64,000 nucleotides of DNA from Mesostigma viride (GCA_009746045.1 RPFO01000156.1:971653-1035652), one strand, 5' to 3'; counted from the first letter of the stretch, positions 1-9,133 are shown. Program-made: numbers and translations. Notes: a model not told the origin generated them from the letters alone.

Positions 1-620
1 CGCCCCCGCCCACGCCCCCGCCCCCGCCCCCGCCCACGCCCCCGCCCACGCCCACGCCCGGCCCCGCCCCGCCCACGCCCACGCCCACGCCCACGCCCAC
101 GCCCATGCCCACGCCCCTGCCCCCGCACCCGCCCATTCTCACCCACGCTCACGCCCACGCCCACGCCCACGCCCACGCCCACACCCACGCCCACGCCCAC
201 GCCCACGCCCACGCCCACGCCCACGCCCACGCCCACGCCCACGCCCACGCCCACGCCCCCGCCCCCGCCCCGCCCCCGCCCCCGCCCCCGCCCCGCCCCC
301 GCCCCCGCCCCCGCCCCCGCCCCCCGCCCCCGCCCCCCCCCCGCCCCGCCCCCGCCCCCGCCCCCACCCCTGCCCCGCCCCCGCCCCCGCCCCCGCCCCC
401 GCCCCGCCCCCGCCCCGCCCACGCCCACGCCCACGCCCACGCCCACGCCCACGCCCCCGCCCCCGCCCACGCCCACGCCCCGCCCCCGCCCCGCCCCCGC
501 CCACGCCCACGCCCCGCCCACGCCCACGCCCATGCCCACGCCCCCATGCGCCCGCACCCGCCCATTCTCACCCACGCTCACGCCCACGCCCACGCCCACG
601 CCCACGCCCACGCCCACGCC
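1..620. repeat. CCCACG/CCCCCG hexanucleotide array
   Basis: Nearly uninterrupted 6-bp units, mainly CCCACG and CCCCCG, with a few CCCGCC slips; the array runs off the left edge of the window. Because the period is six, all six frames stay open and give His-Ala, Pro-Ala or Arg-Gly dipeptide runs. I read these as non-coding microsatellite, not protein. Confidence 0.95.
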
Positions 621-737
621 CACCCTAGCCTCACCCCTACTCCAAGCCACAAATATACCCAAAGCCGGCCACAGCCAGAAGTAGAGCGCAGCTGCAACAA
701 TATATAGCAGACGTAGCTGAGACACACACCTACCCAC
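621..737. repeat. Unique-sequence island between hexamer arrays, copy 1
   Basis: A non-repetitive segment starting CACCCTAGCCTCACCCC and ending near CACACACCTACCCACG. It recurs, diverged, at 1149-1258, so an array plus this island has been duplicated as a larger unit. No coding potential is apparent. Confidence 0.8.
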
Positions 738-1148
738 GCCCACGCCCACGCCCACGCCCACGCCCACGCCCATGCACGCCCACGCCCACGCCCACGCCCA
801 CGCCCCCGCCCACGCCCACGCCCACGCCCACGCCCACGCCCACGCCCACGCCCACGCCCACGCCCACGCCCACGCCCACGCCCACGCCCACGCCCACGCC
901 CACGCCCACGCCCACGCCCACGCCCACGCCCACGCCCACGCCCACGCCCACGCCCACGCCCACGCCCACGCCCACGCCCACGCACGCCCACGCCCACGCC
1001 CACGCCCATGCCAACGCCCACGCCCGGCCACGCCCACGCCCACGCCCACGCCCACACCCACGCCCACGCCCACGCCCACGCCCACGCCCGCGCCCATGCC
1101 CACGCTCACGCCCACGCCCACGCCCACGCCCACGCCCGCGCCTGCGCC
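738..1148. repeat. CCCACG hexanucleotide array, second block
   Basis: Very homogeneous CCCACG units, more uniform than the first block, with a few variant units (CCCATG, CCCGGC, CCCGCG) toward the right end. Same family as the block at the left edge of the window. Confidence 0.95.
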
Positions 1149-1258
1149 CACCCTAGCCTCACCCCTACTCCAAGCCACAAATGCACCGTAAGCCACAGCC
1201 AGAAGTACAGCACAGCAGCGACAATTGCAGACTTAGCCCAGACACACACCTACCCACG
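1149..1258. repeat. Unique-sequence island, copy 2
   Basis: Diverged copy of the island at 621-737. It has the same first bases (CACCCTAGCCTCACCCC), shared AGCCACAGCCAGAAGTA-type core and the same exit into CACACACCTACCCACG. The 165 bases to its right carry no recognisable feature. Confidence 0.8.
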
Positions 1259-1424
1259 TCAATGCCCCTGCCCAGAGACTCGCAGCCTCATCCCACCCCC
1301 CTGCACGAACAGTTCCCAAACAAATGAAAAGGCAAACAAAAGGAACAAGAGTAGCAAGCTGCATTGCCAGCACATATGCCAGTTCTGGCGCACATGCCAG
1401 CTAGGCCGAAAGCAACTCATGATT

Positions 1425-1632
1425 GCCCCTGCCCCTGCCCCTGCCCCTGCCCCTGCATGCCCCTGCCCCTGCCCCTGCCCTAGCTGCCCCTGCCCCTGCC
1501 CCTGCCCCTGCCCCTGCCCCTGCCCCTGCCCCTGCCCCTGCCCCTGCCCCTGCCCCTGCCCCTGCCCCTGCCCCTGCCCCTGCCCCTGCCCCTGCCCCTG
1601 CCCCTGCCCCTGCCCCTGCTCCTGCCCCTGCC
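1425..1632. repeat. CCCCTG hexanucleotide array
   Basis: About 34 units of CCCCTG with three variant units. It is a different hexamer from the CCCACG arrays but has the same 6-bp period. Open frames across it (Pro-Ala and similar) are a by-product of the period. Confidence 0.95.
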
Positions 1633-1639
1633 ATCACCA

Positions 1640-2110
1640 TTCTAACCACCACACAATACGAAAAGCAAGAAGAAACTATAATAAACAAGCACAAAGTTGA
1701 CTGCACATGCGACTGTACCAGTAGGCACGTAGCAAATTTTAGCTGCAGTTTCAATTTCAACTTCATTGCAACTGCAAGTGTGACTGCATGTGTAATTGCA
1801 CTACCAATGCCTAATGCCCATGCACTGCATGTGCCCAGTGCGAATGCAATTCAAAAGCAACATGCAATCGCAATTACAGCTGAAGCCGGCTATTAACAAA
1901 GATATTTAAAGCAGTTGTTAACTGCAGAGACCCAATGAAAATGCAAATGCAGTGAAAAAGAAACAGAAGTTGAAGCCACTGCCACTCCACCTGCCGACAG
2001 TAACACCACCGCCAGCACCCACTCATATCGATCCCAACGACATGGAAATAGAATTGCCCAAAGCCAGACATACATTGGGACGCATAAGCAAACGGCAACG
2101 CAAGCGCACA
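1640..2110. other. Low-complexity, TGCAA-rich transition zone
   Basis: Many spaced TGCAA/TGCAT/TGCAC words at roughly multiples of 6 bp lead into the GCAAAC array, as expected of a decayed hexamer array. I see no gene here. Confidence 0.45.
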
Positions 2111-2122
2111 TGCAAATGTATA

Positions 2123-2217
2123 CGCAAAGGCAAACGCAAACGCAAACGCAAACGCAAACGCAAACGCAAACGCAAACGCAAACGCAAACGCAAACGCAAA
2201 CGCAAACGCAAACGCAA
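2123..2217. repeat. GCAAAC hexanucleotide array
   Basis: About 16 homogeneous units of GCAAAC. The Lys-Arg and Gln-Thr runs in its frames are artefacts of the repeat. Bases 2218-2680, to its right, contain nothing I can name. Confidence 0.95.
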
Positions 2218-2680
2218 GCTTGTCATGTACCTACGCTTAACTGCAAACGCAAACTGTGCACGAAGCAAAAAGATTGGATGGCCAAGATCATGGCAAATAC
2301 GAGGGCCGAAAACAATCCGGCAACTTCATGTAAATATCCGAAATCCTCACGACGTTTCGATGCGCGAGCTTGAATGTCGAAGGCCTGCGCCGATTATCGA
2401 TCATAAGTCGAATGTGTAATAATTGTCGGCTTATGAGAACTGCTTTATGACAGTATCACGTCAGGCCGTTCCTGTGCAGCCATTTTCCCTGTGCAGCGGG
2501 TGGACAACGTTCACTTTCCGCATAATATTCATGGCTATCGAAGTTAATTCTTACCGACCCCGGCTGCCATGGCCACTGGCCACGCATATCAAGTTCAGGT
2601 ATTCCCGACCTGTAGCGCAGCAGATTTCTGTCGGAAGGCATCCTAAGCATCGTGATAAAAGAAATCCGAACAATAGACAT

Positions 2681-2893
2681 TCATGCTGCATCTAAGGACA
2701 TTATGGCATTTGTATATACTGCAAGTACATGTATCGACATTGCCGTGATTGCTAACCCCGACTCACCATGAACAGGAACTTTCCCTCTGCCTCCATGAAA
2801 TGTACTTCGTGAAATGTACTGTAATACATATGATGTACTACGATGATAATCATCCCAGCAAAGCCATAGCACACCTTCCGTTTCGACCGCCAT
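2681..2893 (-). pseudogene. 5' fragment of an unidentified gene (same family as 18842-19253)
   Basis: From an ATG at 2893 the minus strand reads MAVETEGVLWLCWD, matching the start of the open frame at 18842. The same frame is open further upstream (HIELSGLVAD) in both copies. After CWD the two copies part, and this one ends at a stop at 2681. The upstream 300 bp with the CCAAT repeats is also shared, in the same orientation relative to the gene. This is therefore a duplicated promoter plus first-exon fragment, probably non-functional. The protein family is not recognised. Confidence 0.5.
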
Positions 2894-3030
2894 GTCGGCC
2901 ACTAGTCCGGATAGCTCAATGTGCACCTGACCTTGACACTAATTGCACAAAAAGCCACAATTTTGCAAGCAAGAAGACATGGCTACCTCGGCATTTCATG
3001 AAATGTACTTCGTGAAATGCACTCCGTGAA

Positions 3031-3133
3031 ATGTACTAAGGAACGTGATTGGCCGGCGTTCGCTCGCCAAATCTCGCAAAATGTACTAAGGCACGTGATT
3101 GGTCTCGCAAAATGTACTAAGGAACGTGATTGG
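3031..3133 (-). promoter_or_regulatory. Triple CCAATCACGT promoter repeat, copy 1
   Basis: On the minus strand the 10-mer CCAATCACGT occurs at 3043-3052, 3093-3102 and 3124-3133. Each copy is followed by CCTTAGTACATTTTGCGAG-like sequence. Each combines a CCAAT box with a CACGT (G-box-like) core; the middle one is a full CACGTG. Spacing is 50 and 31 bp. The array lies 150-240 bp upstream of the ATG at 2893. The same triple, with the same spacings, precedes the related gene at 18842. A promoter role is inferred. Confidence 0.5.
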
Positions 3134-3227
3134 CCGGCGGGGTGGTTTTACCGGATTAGGATACATTTGCACGGCTTCAGATGTATCCTAAATGCACCAT
3201 TGGCAAACATGGTTTCCGGACATGGTT

Positions 3228-3606
3228 TCGGGGTTCTCTGAACATAGTTTCTTTATAGTGATACGGAAGGGGAGCCGCTGATGCTAGGTGAAATAGAGCT
3301 GGGTGATGTGATCGTAATAAGGTTGATTAGGCTTCTAGTGTACGAGTATTACGGATGATATGGCCTAATTGCTGCGGCCCATACCTTGACGGTGTGCTGA
3401 GTACCTTGACGACGGATTTTTGCGTCTAGGTTCTCCTAACAGATCTGTGATTGCGGACGGGTTTGCAACAGGCAATATCTGAAGTAAAACTTGACGGCTA
3501 AAACTGTTTAGAGGCCGTTGCCGGATCTGGCCGTTGGTAGAGAGCCGTTGGCCTTGAAACACGATAAAAGCTTGCTCACCTAGCTCATGGCGGTCTCTTT
3601 TGTTTT
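3228..3606 (+). repeat. DIRS-1 split direct repeat A1
   Basis: Begins TCGGGGTTCTCTGAAC and ends at TCTCTTTTGTTTT. It is nearly identical to A2 at 8057-8438, which has a few extra bases around GATGAATATATGG. The gag-like ORF starts within its last 20 bases, so A1 supplies the leader. Confidence 0.92.
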
Positions 3607-4735
3607 AACGAAGGCGGCGACAGGGGTCAGGGGCAGCGTAGCTGACGCCCGAATTCCTTTCTGCAAAGCGGCTGGGATGCCGAAGCCCGGGCGGAAGCCA
3701 GGTTCGACAGGTGCTGGGAAGCAATTACCGAAAGCTAATCCCGAGGTGCCGACAGCTACTAAACAGACGGGAAAGGGCCGACTAGGCTGGCCGACGCAGA
3801 AGAAAAGGCTCCATCAGGAGCTCTCCACTTGCTCGGGCCTGCCTGAAGTGTGCGCTGCCTTTGAGGCGGTCCTCGGGACCGACTGGGTAACTACTGTCAG
3901 CCGGTGGTCTGCGGCCCAGCTGGAGTCCGTCGTTGGACTGCTGGTCGACCACGTGGACGGGCCTGAAATTCTGGCAGCAGCGGACCCAAACGAAGCGCTA
4001 GTGGCAGCCCTCCAAAGCGCCCGGGACTTGGCGGACTCGGACGAAGAGGAGATGCAGCCACCACGCCGGCCCACGAAAGGGGCGAAAAAGGGGACGAAAA
4101 AAGTCGGAAGCCCAGCCCCGAGCAAGGGAAAGGCCGCGGGGGATGTGAGGGAGCAGCTCTTGGAGCTGGCGGCTATTATTGGCAAGCAGGGGCAGGCGGG
4201 CAAAGAAGAGGAGGAGGAGGAGGAGTCCGAGGAAGAGGATTTCCTGACGAAATTGAAGGATGCGCTGGCCGGGGCAGATGGGGCTTCCAGGAAGCCGAAA
4301 AAGACCAAAGGGGTGACGCTGCCCACTCGAGCACAAGTGGTGAATTGGAGGGTGCAAGAGAGAGTGCTCCCCGAGGTGCTCGAGGATGCCAACGACAATG
4401 GAGGGGGGATAAAGAGTTGGATCATGGCTACTCGCCAAGGGGGGTGGAGGAACCAGGAAAGCAGGAAGGTGGTCATGAACATCGCCCTGGCCATGGACAC
4501 ACTCTTCAAGGAGTTGGGGCCGGCAGCCGGGGAGTTGGCTGGGGTAGAGTATCTCATGAGGGTGGTGGCAGCCATGCTCCTAGTGGAGAGCCAGGGGTCA
4601 GGAGGGTGGAAGGTGGCTGGCCACCTCCTTGCTCTCAAGGAAGATGCCTCCTTGGTGAGCAACCCGGCCATGAAGATGGCCCTGCAAAGCGCCACGATGA
4701 TGGAGAAGCTGGGCAAGGCCCAGCAAACCAAGTAA
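3587..4735 (+). CDS. DIRS-1 gag-like ORF1 protein
   Basis: A 382-residue open frame from an ATG that lies in the end of repeat A1; a second ATG at 3680 would skip the repeat-encoded residues. The protein is basic and Pro/Lys-rich at its start. It has an acidic stretch of consecutive Glu near residue 205, and a helical, Leu/Ala-rich C-terminal half ending AKQQTK-like. No zinc knuckle is visible. By position (first ORF, before RT) it should be the nucleocapsid-type protein of the element, but the sequence alone does not prove this. It ends 48 bases before the ATG of the RT ORF and lies in a different frame. Confidence 0.7.
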   Translation: MAVSFVLTKAATGVRGSVADARIPFCKAAGMPKPGRKPGSTGAGKQLPKANPEVPTATKQTGKGRLGWPTQKKRLHQELSTCSGLPEVCAAFEAVLGTDWVTTVSRWSAAQLESVVGLLVDHVDGPEILAAADPNEALVAALQSARDLADSDEEEMQPPRRPTKGAKKGTKKVGSPAPSKGKAAGDVREQLLELAAIIGKQGQAGKEEEEEEESEEEDFLTKLKDALAGADGASRKPKKTKGVTLPTRAQVVNWRVQERVLPEVLEDANDNGGGIKSWIMATRQGGWRNQESRKVVMNIALAMDTLFKELGPAAGELAGVEYLMRVVAAMLLVESQGSGGWKVAGHLLALKEDASLVSNPAMKMALQSATMMEKLGKAQQTK

Positions 4736-4782
4736 ACACCGAAAGGGTAAACCGCTCCCCCTTCCCACTGCCTCTTCCTACA

Positions 4783-7407
4783 ATGCCTCTAAGCACTACG
4801 TGGGGGAGAGTGAGGTCAGCACGCAGACGCCAGCGTGCAACTCGCCGCCGCCGGACCTTCACTCTACAACACAAGGTGATTACGTGGTTGAATTGGCTAT
4901 GGCACGGGGGGGCAGACCCTCCGCCTAAATCTGGAGGCGCGTGCTCCAGAGGAACGGCGGAGGCCCTGAAAAGGGTCAAGAAGCACTGCGAGTGGTACAG
5001 TCGCCGCGTAACCGGCGTTGCGACAGGCCCCGCAGAAGGAAGTGATCTAATCTATGGGAAATGTAATAAGTATGAACAACTTGTGGCGGAGCGGGTGAGT
5101 CTGCCGAAGCGCGAGGTGGCAGGAAAGGCGAAGCTGCTGGATTTGCTGGCGCTACGACCTAGTTGGCGAGAGGTGTACGCGAGCGAAGCCAACTGCATCA
5201 AGCCGGAGGTGGCTGCCAGTGCGAGGTATTGGAATGTACCTGCCCCCAGCCGAGGGTGCACCATGGCGGAGTGGGGCAAGTTGATGGGGAGGGCAGCGGA
5301 CGTGGGGATGGTGGAGTTCCGAGAGACGCGGCCAAAGTGGGTAGACGGATGTTTTGGGGTGGCCAAAGGAGTGGGGGAGTTAAGGCTCATTGTGAATAAG
5401 AAGTTGGGGAACGCACTGTGGGTGGACCCCCCTAAGACGGTGTTACCCCACCTGGGCATATACTCGGAGGTCTATATCAAGGGTCGGTGCTACACGGCCA
5501 AGAGCGATCTGGTCTCGTATTACTATACCATCCAAGTGCCGGAGTGGTGGTGGGATTATCAAGGGCTACCTGATGTGTGGTCCACCGATGTCGGGCTGCC
5601 GGGGCGGCGGAGGAGGGTGTGGCCAGTGCTGAAAGTGCTGGCCATGGGGCACTCCCACGCTGTAGCGCTAGGGGAAGCCATCCATGAGATGGTCCTCTAT
5701 GCCACGGGCGCTTTGGATCCTAGACGGCAGGTGAACCGCCTCACAAGTGTAGGGGAGCTGACCGTGCTTCGGAATGCATGGGGTAACCCAACCGCCCTAG
5801 CCATCGAGTACAAGGAGGAGAGCACGAGGGAGATGCAAATCGACCTTGAGGACCCCCCTGCCCCTATGGTATCCATCACTATTGATGACCTGGTGGTCAG
5901 CAATGGGCGCACGTGCGAGGCGGTGAATCGCTTAATCGCGAGTGCTATTGAAGACGGGTACGCGCCTAACAACCTTGTGCCCTCCAAGGACAAGACGATC
6001 ATGGCTAGCCCGGAGGGGGAGGACGAGCTAGAAGCTCTGGGTGTTGTTCACCGGCGGGATGGGGTGTTGGAGCCGACAGCTAAGCAGCTCACCCTTGTGG
6101 TTGCGCACACTCGTGTACTCCTCGAGAGGGGACGCGCTACCGCTGAGGCGCTGGCGGCCGTCGTGGGCCGGTGGGTGTGGCTGCAGATGCTCAGCCGCAC
6201 TTGCTTGTCCATATGGCAGCAGAGTTTTAAGTTCATCAACCTCAAGGGGTGGGGCCAGCGAACGCGACCTTTGTGGCAAGGTGTGCGCGATGAGCTCGAG
6301 TGTGCCATGGCGTTGGCCCCCATGCTCCGTGTGGACCGGGGGGCTGCCCTGGCTCCGGTGGTGGTGGCCTCGGATGCGTCTAGTTTTGGGCAGGGGGTTG
6401 TCTACGCTGAGATGGCCCCAGCTGAGGTGACGGAATTAGCTCGGGCCCGGGAGGTGCGGGGTTACCCAACCCTCCTCACCCCAGGTGAGGCCATGTATGC
6501 CGGGCCTAGACCCTTGACCAAGGCCGCGGAAAAAGCCATCATCCACGGGCGATGGCGCGTAGGGATCAAGAGTCGCTGGCGCGATTCGACCATGCACATC
6601 AACGAGAAGGAAGTGCGGGCCGCTGTGAAGGGGGTGGAGCGCTCGGCCCGGAACCTCGGAACATGGGGTAAGCGGGTGGTGAGGTTAGTGGACTCCACTG
6701 CCGCTTTGGGCTGCTTGGCTAAAGGGCGTTCCTCTTCTTACCGGTTAAACAAGCAATGCCGCCGGTTGTGCGCTCTTACGTTGGTCACCGGCAGCCGCTC
6801 ACAATGGGTCTGGACGCCAAGTGAGCTTCAGCCTGCGGATGGGCCTTCGCGGGGGCTTTCCATGGCTGCCTCGGTGGCCGGGTGGGTCCGCGATTTGACT
6901 CGCGAGGGTGTTCATCCCAATCCCGGGCCTCGGCTTGGCGCTAGCTACTTGACCCTTCTTGAGGGCAAGGTGAAGCCGGCTACTTTGATGGTTTACCATC
7001 GGGGTCTTAGGTCCTTTTTCGCATGGTGGGCGAGCCGGCGGGGTCGGGTTGGCAGCTTGTTGCGCGGCTTGACGATAGAGGAATACTATTGCGAGTATGT
7101 CGCTTGGGCGCACTCACGGTGTTACAGCCGCCAGTTGTGTGTCAATGCGCTTATGGGCCTGAATTTGTACTTCCCCGGGAGGTGCGGGATTGGGCCTTGG
7201 CACGAAGTGTTTTGGCTGGCTGGCGCACGTTGGCACCCCCTCGTGCCCCCCCCCCATTCCATGGGAGGCTGCGTTTGCGCTTGCTTGTACTATGGTGCTC
7301 CAGCGGCAGCCTCGTGCGGCTATGATGGTCATCGTTATTTTCCAACAATACCTGCGGGTATCGGAGGCGCTCAACCTGTTGGTCGGCCATGTGCGCTTGC
7401 AGCCTGA
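4783..7407 (+). CDS. DIRS-1 reverse transcriptase-RNase H, fused to the N-terminal part of the recombinase
   Basis: Start chosen at the ATG 48 bases after ORF1 stops; the frame is open further upstream in the shadow of ORF1. RT landmarks are LRLIVNKKL, AKSDLVSYYYTI (motif A), and ITIDDLVVSN (motif C, IDD where many RTs have YxDD). RNase H landmarks are VVASDASSFG, HINEKEVRAA, VRLVDSTAALGCL and WTPSELQPADGPSRG, in the expected order. A 2A-like GVHPNPGP follows at 6907-6930. The frame then enters the core-binding half of a tyrosine recombinase (LMVYHRGLRSFFAWW) until a poly-C tract at 7245-7254. After the tract, the true continuation lies in another frame (7190-7918). The last 50 or so residues up to 7407 are therefore out-of-frame tail. 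Confidence 0.88.
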   Translation: MPLSTTWGRVRSARRRQRATRRRRTFTLQHKVITWLNWLWHGGADPPPKSGGACSRGTAEALKRVKKHCEWYSRRVTGVATGPAEGSDLIYGKCNKYEQLVAERVSLPKREVAGKAKLLDLLALRPSWREVYASEANCIKPEVAASARYWNVPAPSRGCTMAEWGKLMGRAADVGMVEFRETRPKWVDGCFGVAKGVGELRLIVNKKLGNALWVDPPKTVLPHLGIYSEVYIKGRCYTAKSDLVSYYYTIQVPEWWWDYQGLPDVWSTDVGLPGRRRRVWPVLKVLAMGHSHAVALGEAIHEMVLYATGALDPRRQVNRLTSVGELTVLRNAWGNPTALAIEYKEESTREMQIDLEDPPAPMVSITIDDLVVSNGRTCEAVNRLIASAIEDGYAPNNLVPSKDKTIMASPEGEDELEALGVVHRRDGVLEPTAKQLTLVVAHTRVLLERGRATAEALAAVVGRWVWLQMLSRTCLSIWQQSFKFINLKGWGQRTRPLWQGVRDELECAMALAPMLRVDRGAALAPVVVASDASSFGQGVVYAEMAPAEVTELARAREVRGYPTLLTPGEAMYAGPRPLTKAAEKAIIHGRWRVGIKSRWRDSTMHINEKEVRAAVKGVERSARNLGTWGKRVVRLVDSTAALGCLAKGRSSSYRLNKQCRRLCALTLVTGSRSQWVWTPSELQPADGPSRGLSMAASVAGWVRDLTREGVHPNPGPRLGASYLTLLEGKVKPATLMVYHRGLRSFFAWWASRRGRVGSLLRGLTIEEYYCEYVAWAHSRCYSRQLCVNALMGLNLYFPGRCGIGPWHEVFWLAGARWHPLVPPPHSMGGCVCACLYYGAPAAASCGYDGHRYFPTIPAGIGGAQPVGRPCALAA
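6907..6930 (+). other. 2A-like ribosome-skipping motif between RNase H and recombinase
   Basis: The codons read GVHPNPGP, preceded by LTRE and followed by RLGASYL. The NPGP core with a hydrophobic residue and a charged or polar residue before it fits the 2A consensus (D/G-V/I-E/x-x-N-P-G-P). It lies exactly at the junction of the RNase H C-terminus (ADGPSRG) and the recombinase N-terminus. Skipping there would release RT-RH and recombinase as separate proteins. Activity is inferred. Confidence 0.6.
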
Positions 7408-7918
7408 TGTTCGGTTGCGGGGTTCGCAGCGGGGCGCCTTGTTGTTGATGTCAGCTAAGACGGCTAAGGGGGAGGTGCAGTCTGTGGTGATCGAGGATGT
7501 CATGACTGAGACCCTCTTGCGGGCTTGTATGCGTGGCAAGGCGGCCTGGGAGCAGGTGTTCCCTTACGATTATGCCCAGTTCAGCCGGGTTTGGCATCAG
7601 GCCACGCAGGCTTTGGGGGTCGACACGGTGTTTACCATTCACGGGCTGCGGCATGGGGGGGCTACCTATGATTTTTTGCGGCAGCGCAGCATGGCTGATA
7701 TTCAGCATCGGGGTCGCTGGCGCAGCAGCAAAACTGTCGCCCACTATGTGGGATTGCACCGGAGCTTGGCCCTCACCCTTCCTGACGCCCTGGTTCGGGC
7801 TATCGCCGCCTGCCCCCCGCGCATTTGGCGGAGCGTCTTTTCTCTGCCTTCATTCTCGTCTTATGCGTCCACCGGTTTTTGTTTTGCCCCTGGCTTGGGT
7901 CGCCAGGGAGGGATGTAA
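7190..7918 (+). CDS. DIRS-1 tyrosine recombinase, catalytic half
   Basis: Catalytic landmarks of a phage-integrase-type tyrosine recombinase are present. These are Arg in YLRVSEALNL, the HxxR box in HGLRHGG, a third basic/aromatic position in RGRWRSSKT, and the nucleophile Tyr in AHYVG. The core-binding half lies upstream in the frame of the RT ORF (about 6931-7245), separated by a run of ten C. Translation in this frame is meaningful only from about 7245. The poly-C shift is either a real frameshift mutation, slippage, or a sequencing error. The enzyme would integrate circular cDNA without target duplication. The stop is directly followed by repeat B1. Confidence 0.85.
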   Translation: MGLGTKCFGWLAHVGTPSCPPPIPWEAAFALACTMVLQRQPRAAMMVIVIFQQYLRVSEALNLLVGHVRLQPDVRLRGSQRGALLLMSAKTAKGEVQSVVIEDVMTETLLRACMRGKAAWEQVFPYDYAQFSRVWHQATQALGVDTVFTIHGLRHGGATYDFLRQRSMADIQHRGRWRSSKTVAHYVGLHRSLALTLPDALVRAIAACPPRIWRSVFSLPSFSSYASTGFCFAPGLGRQGGM

Positions 7919-8056
7919 GGGTAAGGCTAGCCTTTTTGGACATAAAGTGTTCCCATGGGTAAGGATGGCCAGTTGAGGGCCACTTCCCGATGTGCTCTAC
8001 TTATTGCATGTTTTAATAAAGAGTCTGGTTACCTTGGAGTTCCACGGTTAATAGAA
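7919..8056 (+). repeat. DIRS-1 split direct repeat B1
   Basis: Starts GGGTAAGGCTAGCC right after the recombinase stop. It carries AATAAA at 8015-8020 and ends CCACGGTTAATAGAA against A2. It is a near copy of B2 at 8472-8605; B1 has an extra GCAT before TTTTAATAAA. Confidence 0.9.
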
Positions 8057-8438
8057 TCGGGGTTCTCTGAACATAGTTTCTTTATAGTGATACGGAAGGG
8101 GAGCCGCTGATGCTAGGTGAAATAGAGCTGGGTGATGTGATCGTAATAAGGTTGATTAGGCTTCTAGTGTACGAGTATTACGGATGAATATATGGCCTAA
8201 TTGTTGCGGCCCATACCTTGACGGTGTGCTGAGTACCTTGACGACGGATTTTTGCGTCTAGGTTCTCCTAACAGATCTGTGATTGCGGACGGGTTTGCAA
8301 CAAGCAATATCTGAAGTAAAACTTGACGGCTAAAACTGTTTAGAGGCCGTTGCCGGATCTGGCCGTTGGTAGAGAGCCGTTGGCCTTGAAACACGATAAA
8401 AGCTTGCTCACCTAGCTCATGGCGGTCTCTTTTGTTTT
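8057..8438 (+). repeat. DIRS-1 split direct repeat A2
   Basis: Second copy of the A repeat, abutting B1. The order B1-A2-B2 lets the template re-form a complete circle during replication in this class of element (established for PAT/Ngaro elements). Confidence 0.92.
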
Positions 8439-8471
8439 CCCACCCGCCCTCCCTGTGTGTTGCCTGTTTGG

Positions 8472-8605
8472 GGGTAAGGCTAGCCTTTTTGGACATAAAG
8501 TGTTCCCATGGGTAAGGATGGCCAGTTGAGGGCCACTTCCCGATGTGCTCTACTTATTGTTTTAATAAAGAGTCTGGTTACCTTGGAGTTCCACGGTTAG
8601 TAGAA
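8472..8605 (+). repeat. DIRS-1 split direct repeat B2
   Basis: Begins GGGTAAGGCTAGCC, carries AATAAA at 8564-8569 and ends CCACGGTTAGTAGAA, which marks the right end of the element. A2 and B2 are separated by a 33-bp C-rich joint (8439-8471). Confidence 0.9.
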
Positions 8606-9128
8606 GATATCATTCATATGTTTGGCAAGCATGATATGATCATGCTTGCCAAAGATGTTGTATCTTTTCATATCTCACACATATATTATCGGCCTCGGCG
8701 TGCCATGCTTCCACGTTTGTTGTCTCTTTTCATATATTGTAAATATGATCAATAAAATTCCAAACATGACCATGTTGGAGACTTCAAGTGGAGCATCATG
8801 ATTACTGTTTTCACTATTACGTAACCCATGGTTCATGTTAACATGGCATAATGAGCAATCCTATTGACCCCATGACTAATGGTGAAGTTAATAAAGTTAC
8901 ATCGTGGCACGTTACTATAGCATCAAGTTGCATCATTGTGCATAAAGTAGTTTAGCACTGAGTTGGCATATGCCAACACCAGGTACACTAAATAAATTAA
9001 AACCAGAATTGATAAACAACCCAGTATCCAAATACAGTATCCATATATATGCAGGTCGTACTACAGGTACAGCCACGGCTGCCACGCGGCTTCTGCAGCG
9101 ATCACGCTCTTTCTCCTAGACAATTGCT
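8606..9128. other. AT-rich intergenic stretch with a short perfect hairpin
   Basis: No gene is recognisable. An inverted repeat, TTGGCAAGCATGAT with its complement two to three bases later, lies just right of the DIRS end (about 8621-8652). Several AATAAA words occur. Confidence 0.5.
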
Positions 9129-9133
9129 CTACT

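Larger units (their letters stand above)
3228..8605 (+). mobile_element. DIRS-1: DIRS-type tyrosine-recombinase retrotransposon, near intact
   Basis: A 5.4-kb element with the split-direct-repeat layout A1 - ORFs - B1 - A2 - B2, known for PAT/Ngaro-type members of the DIRS order. A is 379-382 bp (3228-3606, 8057-8438) and B is about 135 bp (7919-8056, 8472-8605). It encodes a gag-like protein, RT-RNase H and a tyrosine recombinase on the same strand. As expected for recombinase-mediated integration, I see no target duplication. Nearly all reading frames are open; the only clear defect is a shift at a 10-C tract. The copy is therefore young. It sits just upstream of the promoter repeat at 3031-3133. 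Confidence 0.9.

Noticed and set aside
1..620. Telomeric array
   Set aside because: CCCACG is not a known telomere unit, the array is interrupted by other hexamers and ordinary sequence follows on both sides of later blocks.
105..1191. Long His-Ala, Pro-Ala and Arg-Gly open frames on both strands
   Set aside because: They exist only because a 6-bp repeat has no stop in any frame. There is no codon bias, start context or domain.
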